DNA of 64,000 nucleotides from Limnomonas spitsbergensis. Lineage: Eukaryota; Chlorophyta; Chlorophyceae; Chlamydomonadales. Positions 36,604 to 47,728 of this stretch are shown in pieces. The notes beneath the pieces were generated by a model that worked only from the letters and a program-made list of their open reading frames with translations, was not told the DNA's origin and did no database searches. Position numbers and translations under genes: made by a program. How positions within the stretch are numbered: the first letter of the stretch is position 1; the number at the start of each line of letters is the position of its first letter. Where the stretch lies: NCBI GenBank assembly GCA_037349105.1, contig JAYJMM010000052.1, positions 124,001 to 188,000 of the forward strand, given 5' to 3'.

Positions 36604-37240
36604 CACCTTGTCTCCTGACATGTTGACGTCGTTACCATCTCCTCCCATCGTCCCTTCGAGGATGGCACTCCCAACACTAGGTCTAGGGGTGCCTCGCCTG
36701 GCATAGACTCGGCGACTACTGAAGATTTCTGCCCTGGAAGTTACATCCTGCAGATGTAGGTGATGAGAGCTTAGGCATTGTCATGAACATAACAAAGTTT
36801 ATGAGTTAAAATAGGTGACTATTCTTGACCAGTCAAGGATGTATTTAGCATTTCAGCAAAATGTGGGAGACATGATTACTTGCAACCCCTCAGCACTGCC
36901 CTGTATCTTGTAGGAACTACAATCCAACCCATAGACACTTACCTCAAGCCTGGCATAGGCACTACGCTCTTCCCCACAGGCATTACCCTCTAGTGTAATC
37001 TTGCCTCACCTTTGCCAAACTGTTTAAGCGATCCTTCTCACTGACCAAGGCTTGGTGAAACATATCCTATGTGGATTAAAGGAAGGGACAGTCATGCAAA
37101 TTTGTCGGAGTTTGGGCATGTTAATGATGCATGGCACCTACCTTACACCTCTCAATCTTTGCCTTGGCTCGGCTCACACGACTGTAGCACTCTTCGGCTG
37201 ACTCAAATTGTAGGACTTGCCAAACCTTTTGCTTGGTCTC
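36604..37240 (-). CDS. Multi-exon gene fragment, unknown protein with helical segments
   Basis: Minus-strand exons in order: 37240-37142 (33 codons, ETKQKVWQVLQFESAEECYS... ending KIERCK, donor AAG|GTAGGT); 37066-37010 (19 codons, DMFHQALVSEKDRLNSLAK, donor AAG|GTGAGG); possibly 36987-36943 (15 codons, GNACGEERSAYARLE, donor GAG|GTAAGT); and 36747-36604 (48 codons, DVTSRAEIFSSRRVYARR... ending MSGDKV, donor GTG|GTAAGT). All are phase 0. The first two make a charged helix or coiled coil. The last is basic and Ser/Gly-rich. The gap between exons two and three is only 22 bases, so exon three is uncertain: without splicing there the frame ends at TAA after TRG. No family recognised. 5' and 3' ends not found. 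Confidence 0.5.
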
Positions 37241-37589
37241 CTACATAAAAGGGGGGTCCATATACGGAAGTTGTATACTGGTACTTATTACTAGTCACAC
37301 AAATTTGCAAGTTCAACACTCTCCATGAATCGAAACACTGCCCAGCCCCATCCCACCATGCCCCATGTTGCTGGCAAGGCCATGCAATGACTCAAAGCAA
37401 GACCGGTCCACACATGATAACGAAAATGTGCTACCTGTGTCAGCACTCAGGCCGAACAAGGCAGACTCTTGATGTCAACACTCCCCAATCTCGTAACCAG
37501 GATGGTGCACGTATCTCCACCGACCTTCGTGGACACAGGGCGAACGAGGTGAGGCCACGAGTGGTTTTAAAGGCGTGGCACAAATCTGA

Positions 37590-37624
37590 ATTGCACACAC
37601 GCACACACACACACACACACACAC
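37590..37624. repeat. (CA)n microsatellite
   Basis: About 17 CA dinucleotides with one CG interruption. Confidence 0.9.
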
Positions 37625-38065
37625 CAGTATGGAAACTGGAAATGCCTGGTGCTCCCCAGCTGCTGCTGCTCTTAGGGCGTGGGCCGACCTCAGCAGATAA
37701 AACAACACGTCGACACACGCGTCGAACATGACGTCCAGCTGACGGTGTTGTGTGCCGTAGGCTGGGAAGTCTGATGTGATCGACCACCCTCCCGCGGTCA
37801 TGGCAACCAAAGGTATAGAGCTCATTTTGTATTTAATTATAGAAAGGGAGGAAGAAAAAATGCGTCTATTGGACGTGGATACAGAGTTTGTGTATGGGGT
37901 CTAACGTGCAGCACACCAGAGAGGTCGTGAAACCCCGGATTGTGGTCATGAATTACACGTTCGAAGTAGTCGTTTCCCCGACTAGGTTGGACTACGGCCG
38001 CAATAACTCATATGTAATTCTACAAAATGCCCCCTTCTCTTCTGGCCCGTCGTCCCACTTCAACC

Positions 38066-38116
38066 ATAAATAGTGTGATGTGACATGACAATGTCGTGTC
38101 ACATCACACTATTTAT
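38066..38116. repeat. Near-perfect 25 bp palindrome with 1 bp spacer
   Basis: Left arm 38066-38090 and right arm 38092-38116 are reverse complements with a single mismatch (GACATGACA against TGTCGTGTC). The arms start ATAAATAGTGTGATGTGACA. It could extrude as a cruciform or form a very stable hairpin if transcribed. No tail of T or pyrimidines suggests a terminator. Confidence 0.9.
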
Positions 38117-38610
38117 AAGCACTGGAGTCATGGGTCCATGAGTTCATAACCCGCTTTCTTTCCGTCAATGTATCTCCTTTCTTGGCTACTCAAGTAATCG
38201 AGTAAAATGTGCCTCATTAATCCATGATAGGGGTGATGTGCTCTTGTTTGCCTCTGTCTCTGACTGTTGGTTGATGCTACGGCACATTCCAATGATTGTC
38301 TCGTGATGACGTTGACTAATTCTTAGCCGTAATCCTAGGTTGAGGTTGAAGTCATGTTAACCTCCAAGTAGTGCCTACAACAGGAATGAGACCGGCGGCG
38401 TCAAAGTACTAATGCACTGTACCCCTAGACTTAGGGTCTGAATCCTTCACTCTAGTATATCCGTAACCGCCCTCGAGTAAGAGACAAACATTATAGACGT
38501 GGGCGTCGAGTCCACACTGAGAGACATGACGCGTAGACGCCAAGAAACGTAGTACATGCTGAGAGCCGCACTGAGGGCACACCACAGAGGCTCTTGCAGT
38601 TTCGCCATTA

Positions 38611-38630
38611 ACCCTAAACCCTAAACCCTG
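38611..38630. repeat. Short interstitial telomere-like tract
   Basis: AACCCTAAACCCTAAACCCT, two to three units of the Arabidopsis-type telomere repeat. Isolated single units (TTTAGGG) occur elsewhere, for example near 595 and 3780. Confidence 0.6.
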
Positions 38631-38744
38631 CGTGGCTTAAGATCTCTTTGCCCCACATATTTCATGAGCCAAGCAGGAGCATTCTAATTCACATAAAAGG
38701 ACTCTAGGACTTCATGAGTTGCTGAAGTAAGGTGCGGGTATAGG

Positions 38745-39055
38745 TACACGTGGTAGTCCAGCTGGAATTGCGCATGTTGCTAGGACTGGGGGCCCATCTC
38801 GATGTGAATGTGCACAACGTGGCGTCCTTGCACACACCCATGGCCTCTCTTTCCTGTCAAAGGCATCAGGAGGTGAAAGAAAGGGAGCTGTGGAGGTTTC
38901 TGAAGGCTGTCATGAGAGGGCAACGGATGGAATTCCAGGGTGCTAAATTGCAGGGTACCAAAGGCCAGGGCAACCAATTCCAGGATGCGAGGAGACGCTT
39001 TATCGGTGGGTATCTGCGCTCAACCCTCAACTACCCCCCCCCCCCGATTTAGCAT
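38745..39055 (+). repeat. Dispersed 290 bp repeat, copy 1
   Basis: About 290 bp shared with 40514-40805 in direct orientation, beginning TACACGTGGTAGTCCAGCTG and including CCATGGCCTCTCTTTCCTGT. Both copies contain a protein-like stretch RHQEVKE ... RFLKAVMRG. This suggests they derive from a coding or mobile-element sequence. Differences are scattered substitutions and small indels. Confidence 0.8.
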
Positions 39056-39059
39056 GAAA

Positions 39060-39440
39060 TCCCGTCGAATTCCCGGCCTGCAGGTTTCATATGTATGGTA
39101 CAGGGTTCAGAATGATAGATAAACCTACCCTCAGGTATTGGATGTATGGTTCAGGATTAAATGATATTTCGCGAACTGTCCCTAGACTGTATTGTGTGTG
39201 CGGGTCAGGGATCAGGATTACAGATTACACACCCTACCCTCAGATATTGCGTGTGCAGCGTATCGGTGCAGGGCTATAGATTTCAAACCCTACCCCCAGG
39301 TATTGGATGTGTGGGTGCAGGATTAAGGGTTAAAATGTTCAAACCCCACCCCACCCAGATATTGTGCGCATGGGTGCATGGTGCAGGGTTTTCGATGAAA
39401 CATCCTCACCTAAGTGAATGCATGTATGGGTGCAGGCGGG
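39060..39440. repeat. Degenerate minisatellite, about 60 bp units
   Basis: Five to six diverged units containing CCTACCCTCAGGTATTG, a TGTRTGGGTGCAGG segment and a degenerate telomere-like GGTTAAA/GGTTCAG. No gene seen. Confidence 0.65.
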
Positions 39441-39948
39441 TGGCCTCTTGCCCCCCGGTGATGGCTGATATCCCGATGCCGTCACCAGCGCAATATCTTG
39501 GATGGGCGCCAGGATAGCATGCAGCCACCTGGGGTGAGGGGGGGGTCCGTGTCGAGGTTTGAGGATGGAGGGTTGAGGGTTGAATCATTATCCAGCATAT
39601 ACCTGGAGGGGATGCCCACCGGGCGAGACATAAATCAGGTTTTGTAGATTGCACCAGACCATCTCTCAAGGGTGGCAGGAATATGCCATCACTGGGCCGA
39701 TGGGGTCAAATCTGAGTCTGGCCGACCAGCCGGGGCCCAAGCATTTGGGTCCTTGCCGCAACAGGCAAGAACCCTGTTGCGGGAAGGACCCCGGCGTCAA
39801 GGAGAATGGGGTGCTGCAACCTCCACACTTCCATGACAACATTTTTTCCCCCGGAAACATTGTTAAGGAACAGAACATGAACTTGCAACCATGCTAAAAA
39901 TGTCAGGGCGGTGACAAAATCGGTACACAACTCATACCTGGCCGCGCC

Positions 39949-40010
39949 GACCGGTGGCGCCGACCGACCGGTGGCGCCGACCGGTGGCGGCAGCGGTGGT
40001 GGTGGTGGCG
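39949..40010. repeat. GGTGGCGCCGACCG tandem repeat
   Basis: Three to four units of GACCGGTGGCGCC, followed by a GGTGGTGGC run. Confidence 0.7.
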
Positions 40011-40202
40011 GTGACTCTGACTACGACGACGGCCGCTGCGACAACAATTGCCATAAAGGTGGCGGCGGCTGCCATGGTAGCAGTGGCATAGATGTTGTCG
40101 CCGAGTGCGCCCGCACCCATATGCGAGGCCACTGCTGCCGCCGCACCAACTTCCTAGTAGGCGGTCCCGCTCTGTAAGTGGGGCTGTCGCCGCACGGCTA
40201 AT

Positions 40203-40510
40203 GTGCAGCAGTTGGGGCTTGCCGCTGCCGCCGCCGATGCCGTGGCTCAGCAAGCGCTGGGTGGGGGGACCGAGACCCCTCCGGTGGGGCAGATGAGCGT
40301 TCGGCCCAGAGTGTGGCGGCGCGTGCGGCCCGGCGCGAAGCATCATCGGTTTTTGGTTGCGTTCCAAGCTGCCAGAGTGCCTGCCAAGCAGCTTGGCATG
40401 CAGAATTTGACAAGCGCCAGAAGCACCCAGTCCTGTTGGAGGAGCTGGAGCGCGTGAGCAGGGAGATGAGAGACGACGGGTGTGAAGTAGGGCAAGGACA
40501 GCTGGCTGAG
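40203..40510 (+). CDS. Candidate exon(s) with charged helix, possible frameshift
   Basis: After CTAATGTGCAG the plus strand reads QLGLAAAAADAVAQQALGGG in one frame. In the next frame it reads DERSAQSVAARAARREAS, later FDKRQKHPVLLEELERVSRE and MRDDGCEVGQGQLAE, with a donor GAG|GTAGTA near 40510. The Ala-rich and charged-helix parts look like one protein, so a small indel near the G6 run (about 40262) or a missed intron is likely. A 234-codon minus-strand open frame across the same bases (40607-39903) has unnatural His/Arg/Pro composition, so I take the plus strand as coding. No family recognised. Confidence 0.4.
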
Positions 40511-40513
40511 GTA

Positions 40514-40805
40514 GTATTACACGTGGTAGTCCAGCTGGGAATGTGCATGTTGCTAGGACTGGGGGGCCGATCTTGATGTCAATGTGCACGACATGGTGCT
40601 CCTGCACACACCATGGCCTCTCTTTCCTGTCAAAGGCATCAGGAGGTGAAAGAAAATAAAATGAGGAGGTTTCTAAAGGCTGTCATGAGAGGGCGACGGA
40701 GGAAATTCCAGGGAGCAAAATTCCAAGGTGAGAAATTCCAAGGTAACAAAATGCATGGTGCGATTAGACAGTTCATCAGCAGGTAGTATGTGAGCTCAAC
40801 CCTCA
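40514..40805 (+). repeat. Dispersed 290 bp repeat, copy 2
   Basis: Direct copy of 38745-39055. It begins within four bases of the splice donor proposed for the exon at 40203-40510, so the repeat boundary may coincide with an intron start. Confidence 0.8.
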
Positions 40806-41949
40806 ACTAAACAAAGGGCAACCCTAAACCCCGAGGAGGTCAACATGGGTCATGATAGGGTCAAGGGTTTACCAGGGCTAAGGTGCTCTTGAAACCCTGA
40901 CCCCCAGCAGGTCAAGGAGTGCATGATGGGGTGTGTGAGAAAGAGTCGTTAGGGGGCGGGAGAGGAAGGGTCGACAGACGGCACGCGCAGGTTAGAGGCC
41001 TGGGCTGGTTTGGGGTGCAGGTTTGGGGTGCAAATGTTGCTTGAGACTGTGTACAGGAACTCCATATTTTCAATTGAGTATTTTATGGGGCGTGTGCGCA
41101 CTGTAAACGTGGCATGCTGCATGAGTGAAAGTTCAGTTGGTTGGATCACACAGTATGCAAATGTGTGTCTTGGATTGCAACAACTTGCATGCCAAATGTA
41201 TTCCCCGCCCGAGACCCATGTCGACCCCGTCCATTTAACTGCAATGTGAGTAACAAGCTAGTCGCACTATCCAGATTGAGACTCGCCAAGCCGGTCATGC
41301 ATGCCCCGGGATCGTGCTACCAGTACGATTCTGCAGGTATTTCAGCTCGTGGGACTTGTCGCTCGTCGACGGTATCGATGGGCTGTTCGTTTGCATATTC
41401 GCCAATGGTTTTCTGACGACTAAATCAACTCAAGGCCTGTAGCTGGGTGGCAAGGTACTTGGCATCATAGGTGTCCTCACTCGCCGCCGATCATGAAGCA
41501 TTAGAGACTGAATCTTCCGGGGCGACAACAATAATGTATTTTTTAAAACCGATAGCCGACACGGTCGACACATATGCTGTGGATATCGCACCGTACTCCC
41601 GGTGCTGGGGTGCCCAACACAACATCAGCTGGTCACAATTCTACGGGATGGTGCCTTACGGCTTGGGTGATGCCCTGCGGCGCGGCGATGAGCCCGAGAG
41701 CCTCACCCCGTTCAAGCCAGCCAGCCGTGATGTGCATGAATTGTAGCTGAAATCCACCTGGACACAAAAATATGGACACTCCCCACTAATTCCAGAATAT
41801 TTGCACCTACAACATTTAAAAGACTTCTATGCACAGATTTATATTCGCCCGGGCCTGCCACAGTGCTAGCAAAGATGAAGCATAGTGGTAGGAACTCTGC
41901 AGCACGGTGGGTTGCCAGGGAGTGGGACAGATGCGTTAAGATTCGATTC
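40806..41949. other. Region with no firmly recognised gene
   Basis: A tandem GCAGGTTTGGGGT doublet lies at 41008-41030. A plus-strand open frame at 41471-41746 ends DALRRGDEPESLTPFKPASR and has a fairly natural composition but no recognised domain. Nothing else stands out. Confidence 0.35.
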
Positions 41950-41950
41950 A

Positions 41951-42817
41951 TACCTACGTAGTCCTCAAAAGCAACACAGAAAAGCATGCAGCAGAGGGCC
42001 CAGGATGCCGAGGTAAGCGTCCTGCAGCGGGGAGGCAGGCGGCCATGGGATGAGACAGAAGGAAGGGACAGAAGCATCAGTGAACAACTGAGCAGCAGCA
42101 GAGAAGAGAGAGGGGCAGGTTGAGGGGGGGGACCCTTGACCATACAGCCTGAAATCAGCCTCAACTCAAAGCAGAAATAAATGAAGGGCTGCACCAAAAT
42201 CGAGCCCCATCTTCAAGGTTATGCTTGCAGGATTGTGTGGGATCTGTAAGGCGGGGGGAGCAGGTGGGCCGGCGGGCACACAGAGGTTTCACTGCCCAGT
42301 GCCGATTAACTCATGAGGGGAGGCTCACATCATCTACATTGCGGTCGACCCTTTTGGTGAAGGTTTCGTCGGTGTACTCCCTGTACACGGCCTTGATGAA
42401 AATAGTGCCGACCCTGGAGGGGCAGAAGGGGGGGCAGAAGGAGGAGGTTGCAGTGAGACCAAGGGGGCCAGGTGGCAGCAGGCGTGAGGGAGAGGGCAGC
42501 TGCCTAACAGCAAGGGGAGTGAGGGTCTTTTGAAGAGCAAGGGGTTGAGGTTGTTTTGAAAACAAGGAGTTGAGCATGTTATAAAGAGCACAGGGTTCAA
42601 TATTTTTTGATGCGGGGAACATGAAGTAAGGGGTGAGGGGTGGAGGTTTCTGTCTGCTATGAGATTCAGCTCTTCACGCTGAGCAGCTTCACTGCTGAGC
42701 CTTCCCTTATCAGCATGGTCTAACTTAAGAATTTCATAGCGACACTCACCCTCCGATGAACTGGTTGGCCACTTGCACCCCTCCAATGACTTGCTCCACA
42801 TAGCCTCCTGAGTAGAT
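41951..42817 (-). CDS. Ceruloplasmin/FOX1-type multicopper ferroxidase, three exons
   Basis: Minus-strand exons: 42817-42750 (IYSGGYVEQVIGGVQVANQF + IGG, donor GTGAGT); 42413-42329 (GVGTIFIKAVYREYTDETFT + KRVDRNVDD, donor GTGAGC); and 42021 downward (DAYLGILGPLLHA). The phases fit: the first joins in phase 2 to make GGG, the second joins in phase 0. The series KAVYREYTDETF ... LGILGPLLHA is the hallmark of the plastocyanin-like domains of ceruloplasmin/hephaestin and algal FOX1. These oxidise Fe(II) at the plasma membrane with copper, for high-affinity iron uptake. After LLHA the expected acidic E-GD segment is missing and the frame reaches TGA. The next frame continues VAFEDYV with a donor near 41953, so a frameshift or pseudogenisation is likely. 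The copper-binding histidines are not in this part. The other exons were not found. Confidence 0.65.
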
Positions 42818-43611
42818 CTGGAAGAGGCGCCAGGGGACAGACGGAGAAGGGGAGTGAGGGAAGGAGGGTGAGTGGTGAGCAGGAGAGAAGGAAGAGGGGG
42901 AAAGGACGGGATAGGTGGGTTGGTTTGGAGACATAGATTGGTGACAGAGAAGGGGGCACCGGGGAGGGAGGGCCTACAACATAGAGATTCATGTACAGGA
43001 CACACGAACTTAGTTGTCGACTAAGGCCTGTGTGATGTGGTGGCCCGGTAGTTGTCTCGGGTACTCAGGCAGTCAGGCCGGGTGGCATTGAGATGGGGTG
43101 AGCCGAGCTCGCCTGCAGGTGATGAGGGAGGGGAGAGGGAGGGAGAAAGGGAGGGGGGCATGAAGGGGGGCGGGGGGCAGAAAGAAAGATTAGTACGACT
43201 CTGAGGGGCATGTCAGGGTTAGCAAAACAGTGAGGCAGTAGCCGAGGCCAGGGTCGCCACCGCACCCATGCCACCAGGGTTGGAGGGATGTTTATAATCT
43301 GGACTTGATCTGCATGGTGATCTGCATGGGCTAGGCGACGCAGTGCAGTGTCTACCAGGTGAGAAGCGCGCAAACAAGCAGAAAATGCAGCATCAAAGCA
43401 ACCGGTACCACCACTACGAAAGGGCCATGCAGAGCGAGCCGGGGGGAGCAAGGGAGCAGCATCTAAGAGTCACAAGCATTGCTTTGTGCCCTTCAAGACT
43501 CAGACATCCCCGGCGTGCCAGCCTTCAACGAGGCCATGCACGAAGAGGACTGCCTGGACTGGTTTCACGAGAACAGTGCGTTGATGCATGAATGGAGGCC
43601 TACAGCCTACA

Positions 43612-45062
43612 CTGACGGCAGTTGCATGGAAATCAACCTCCCGGGAGGCAAGAAGGCCAACTGTCCGGCACAGGTCTACATATGCTGAGTGCTCCACCAG
43701 GGCAGCAAGCCAGCAAGACCTCACCATTCACCCGGCAGGTGAAGGCCCACATCAACAGAACCGAGCTGGCGGGGATCTACGGAGACGAAGAGGCAGTGGA
43801 AATTGCTACCTCTATGTACCAAAGACGAAGAGCGCTTTGGTCCCCCATGTTTCTCAACTAATACAAGCGCAGGGAGTTGGAATGCAGCCTGGAGCTGATC
43901 ATCGGCCAACTGAAACAACTGAAATCCGAATGACTAACCGCTGACTTATACAAAGTGAAGGCTCACAAGTCACAACGGAGACAATGAGGATGACATGGCT
44001 AATTTAGTTGACAAAAGGGCTGCAAATAAAAGAGAACGGAAAAAACCCACCAGTACGGCACACAGCTGGGGTCACGGCTGCCGGTAACTCTGTTAAAGGC
44101 GTGAGGATGGCAAAGTGTGCTCACAGACAAATGCGACATAGCAGTGCCCATCGCTCCGGAACCGTCGCAACATGGCTCGTACTTGCGTTTTGCAAAGTTC
44201 TGCATGCCATGCCAGCGAATCCCAGCGCGGAAGAGGAGGGGAGCAAGACAGAACCCGAGCCGCGAGCACTTGCAAATCTGACTGGTGGCCTAAAATCACA
44301 CATGCGTGCGTGGGAGGCAAAACCTATCTAGGCAAATCCGACAAAGGCGTATTAGCGTGTACTTCCTGACTTCCAGGGCTGACAGCGCGGGCTGACACTC
44401 TGAAAGCGGCTTGTATAAAGTCAGATCAGGCGTCGCTTCACTGGTGGAATGAGGCCCATATCCCCAATTCGCATTGAGAAGCACATGATCTTCATTTGAG
44501 GCACGCATCCTCCTTCGACATACTCACCTTCACCTGCCTGGGCAGTCTGATTGATGAACTAACTGATTACAACCAAATTTAAATTCACGTGTCAATTTCC
44601 GTGCAGAGAACGGAGCACGGCTCTCTGAACCATGGCGCTTGCACGGTTTTCTCCGTGTCGACCAGATTGCCACCAGCCTAAGCGGTTACGTTATGTACCG
44701 GCAAGTGTTACAACAACAGACGACCCTCCCTCGATTGCGCAGGGCAAAAGGGTCCATGCAATTTCTAGGGCGCGGTTTCCCCCCCTCCTTCACCAGTATG
44801 CATGCCCCCATATAGCTCACCCCCCTGGTTCAACTCCTCAATCCCTACCACGCAAACATATCCATACCTGAGCAAGCCTGGATTTGTTGCTTTTCTTTGC
44901 CTTCTTGGGGAATAGGCTTGATAGGGGCAAACATACTTCGGGCTGCCTTTTCCTCTTGGGAGGAGTATTGCTTCCTACTTTGTGTTCTTCTCTTTCTTTC
45001 CCTCTTACCTTCAGTTTCTTTTCTTCCAACTGGACAGTTGGGCGCCCACGCGGCCGAGCCTT
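43612..45062 (+). mobile_element. Decayed retroelement fragment with RNase H remnants, copy B
   Basis: Near-identical to 1755-3215 with small indels (for example a roughly 18 bp deletion near 43785 and a 4 bp insertion near 44326). Upstream of the shared part, 43479-43611 continues the same protein frame (PAFNEAMHEEDCLDWFHENS, then WRPTAYTDGSC). Copy B therefore keeps more of the original 5' coding sequence. AYTDGSC is the first catalytic aspartate motif of RNase HI, and NRTELAGIYG the glutamate motif. The reading frame is broken soon after. The right end matches copy A up to GCGGCCGAGCCTT. Non-functional. Confidence 0.75.
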
Positions 45063-45559
45063 TTCGAGAAGGGCACAGTAGTGCAAGCTTAGCCTCCACG
45101 AGTCCAGCCCCATGAGGTCAGGGATGCCCTGGCTTTTGTTGAAGATGCCGCATGGTTAAAGTTGTGGAGGGCTAAGCTCTTTAGGGCCGAAAAATCTAGC
45201 TTTCCTTTACTTATTTTCCGGTGCAAATTTTATCCCTTCCTTCCCTCTTTTTCTCCAGGAACATTGAAAGATCCAGCAGATGTCCACATCCGGACACCTT
45301 TGTTAACGAACTGCACCGAGCTGATTTTCATGTTCCCGTCCCCCACATAAGTGGTGGTCATGGCTGCATCAAGGTCCTAATCAGGGGGTCCTAGCTGTAC
45401 ATTGTACCTGGAAGTGAGCTTGATCATCCCCTACCTGCCCTATGTGGCCAAGCGTTCAGCATGGCCCACAGGGTAAGCACCATCGCAAGACAAACTGCAC
45501 AGAACATCAAACATGTGACTTTCAACTTAGACTCCCCTCGCAATCTTTTAGTTTTCCTT

Positions 45560-45660
45560 TTGCTTGCAACCAGACGATTGGGCGTCCGCAAACCGAGCCT
45601 TTTGAGCAGGGCTCAGCGGTCAATGACGTTACACCCCCAGGCCCAGCTTACAAAGGCTTG
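45560..45660 (+). mobile_element. Diverged third copy of the same 3' end
   Basis: GATTGGGCGTCCGCAAACCG + AGCCTTTTGAGCAGGGC resembles the end of copy B (GTTGGGCGCCCACGCGGCCG + AGCCTTTTCGAGAAGGGC), with a pyrimidine-rich stretch before it in both cases. A weaker likeness is TTTTGGGCGCCCAT near 36023. Confidence 0.4.
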
Positions 45661-46099
45661 GCAGTGTGAGGGCCGAACTGTTCGGTTGGGAGAAGAAAAA
45701 AGGTCCAGAGGTGTAACATCATTGAGAAGAGACCAGAGCATCATCATGGATCGCCACTTCATCCAGCTTCAGTTCACTTCATACACTTTTTCGTTGATCC
45801 ACCCGCCAGCAGGAGCAAATCTGCAATGTGACAGAACGTATACTTCTCTCGCCAATCCCATTGGCTCGTTGAAACACGTCTGATCCCACATAGAGGTCCC
45901 ACCAACAATTCAACTTCTCCTCATTTGCCGCAAGTAAACGAACCTCGGGTCCACAATGTGCGGTACTAAGGGGAGCGCCCCCCCTACGTTAGCTCTTCTC
46001 TCTCGACGCCACATCTCTCCCATCGGCAAGATCTGGCCTGCACCTTCAACCTCCGGATAGGTTCTTAATCCTGGGTTCCAGCCTTGTTGTCCCCCAGGT

Positions 46100-46660
46100 C
46101 GAATCTCCCAGCAGCACTGGGCACCCTCGTGTGGGCCCCATGCGCTCCTGCAAGATTCGCCTTGCGCCCACATGTGCTGAGCATAATCATAAACTTGGGT
46201 TACAGCCACACTTCTTCCTCGGACGGACGTCCAAGCAGCAGCAACAGTAGCCCTCGGGTGAGCCGCAACCACTTCAGCAAGACCTGCCTTGCACCTGCAT
46301 GCGCTAGTTGTAATCGCACACTTGGGTTTCAGCCCCACTGCCACTTCAGTCGGACCCCACAGCAGTAGTGGCAGCAGCGGGTGCCCTCGGGTGGGCCGCA
46401 GGCCCTTCAGCAAGACCTGTCTAGCGCACACATGCGCCAGATGTTTTCACCGCTGACACCTGGCTCGTCCCCCCCCAGCAGCAGCAGCGGTGAGCGCCCT
46501 CTGGTGAGCCGCAGCCGCTTCAGTAAGACCTGCCCTGCGCCCGCATGCGCCGGATATAATCGTAGTCCGTGGCCCCAGCCCTGGCCCCAGCTGGATCGAG
46601 CCTCCCAGCAGCAGCAGCAGCAGCAGCGGGCGCCCTCAAGTGGGCCGCGGGCGTCGGGCG
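46100..46660. repeat. CAG-rich minisatellite, about 120-130 bp units
   Basis: Five diverged units, each with CAGCAGCAGC, then CCCTCGGGTGRGCCGC and TTCAGCAAGACCTGCC. The last unit carries an expanded (CAG)7 at about 46608. No gene supported. Confidence 0.75.
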
Positions 46661-46679
46661 CCGGTCAAAGGCCATAATG

Positions 46680-47728
46680 ACTGCCTGCTCAACAGATGAG
46701 GCAGAGGGGACAGGGGCAGTGTGGAGGGGGTAGTCAGGCTCAGACGTACAAGGGCTCCAAGCTCAGGCGAGGGTATTCTAGTGTATGGGAGTGTTAGGGC
46801 TGGTGGCGCGCGCCCTTGTTGGATGGCTTCAACAGGCCTGTGTCCAAATTCACAGCTCCATCAAGCCAGTATCCAAGTCTAGCACAGCCTCAGCTCGCCA
46901 AGCCTTTCTCCTTGGCAGCCAGAATAAGGGGAATCTGCTCCTTTGTGAAGGTGATTCAATGACATTCATTACAGAAGCTGATCCCTGTAAGTTCCAAGGC
47001 TGTTTGCTACCCTCCGTATGCACAAGCATGAGGGCACTTCAAAAGAGTTCCAGCGCGAAGGCATTATTGACCGGAGGTATTAACCAGAGGTATGAAGAGC
47101 TGACCGAGGGCACTGGATACTGAGGCACTGACCAGAGGCATCAATGGCTGATAGAGCTTTTCCAATTCAAGGCTATGGATAGGGGAGGGACCTAAATATT
47201 TTTGAATGAGTGATCAATAATTCATGATCGAGAAGTCCAGGAGCTATTTTGAATTCCGCACCAGACCACTTTCGGGGGCTGCCGGGCGGCCCCAGTGTTG
47301 TCCATTTCAGATTTTAGGCCTTTCTTTGCAGGAGGTGGGTGACTGGAAAAGTGTGATTGAGTGGGAAAAGTGTGTGCCCACTACTGGGCTCATTGTGGCC
47401 AACCCTGTTTGGCCGATGGCCAGAGCAAAGGGGCTTGTTGCAGGAGGTCGCTCGGCCACTGGCCGTGATGTAGCTGAACTGTAGCCGAGTCGTTGAGCTG
47501 CAGGACATAAGGCCCAGCTGTTAGCCATCCATCAAATCTGTGCCAAACAGGCCGCACGCTCCCGGTGGAGTGGAATGTGCCTGCTCTTGCTTGCATCAAA
47601 AAAATGAGGAGCGTTTCTTCGATGATCCCCGCCAACCTTCAAAGGAAGGATGGGCTGCACGCAAGATTGTAGGATAAAACCCTGAACCCTAATCCCTAAG
47701 CTAAGCATGGGAAGCACGCAAGCCTCAC
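46680..47728. other. Region with no firm gene
   Basis: Open frames at 46785-47123 (plus) and 47635-47390 (minus) have no recognisable domain. The words GCACCAGACC...GGG...GCCGGG at 47258-47290 recur at 48826-48850, suggesting an old dispersed repeat. Short near-tandem GACCRGAGGTAT motifs lie at 47068-47150. Confidence 0.35.

Noticed and set aside
39903..40607. 234-codon minus-strand open frame
   Set aside because: His/Arg/Pro-rich composition typical of antisense to a GC-rich exon. The plus strand has more natural protein sequence and a splice donor.
42334..43005. 223-codon minus-strand open frame
   Set aside because: It overlaps two ferroxidase exons in the wrong frame and reads through their introns.
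45260..45370. Overlapping open frames on both strands (minus: MTTTYVGDGNMKISSVQFVN)
   Set aside because: Short and unsupported by clear splice or start signals. It cannot be told which strand, if any, is coding.
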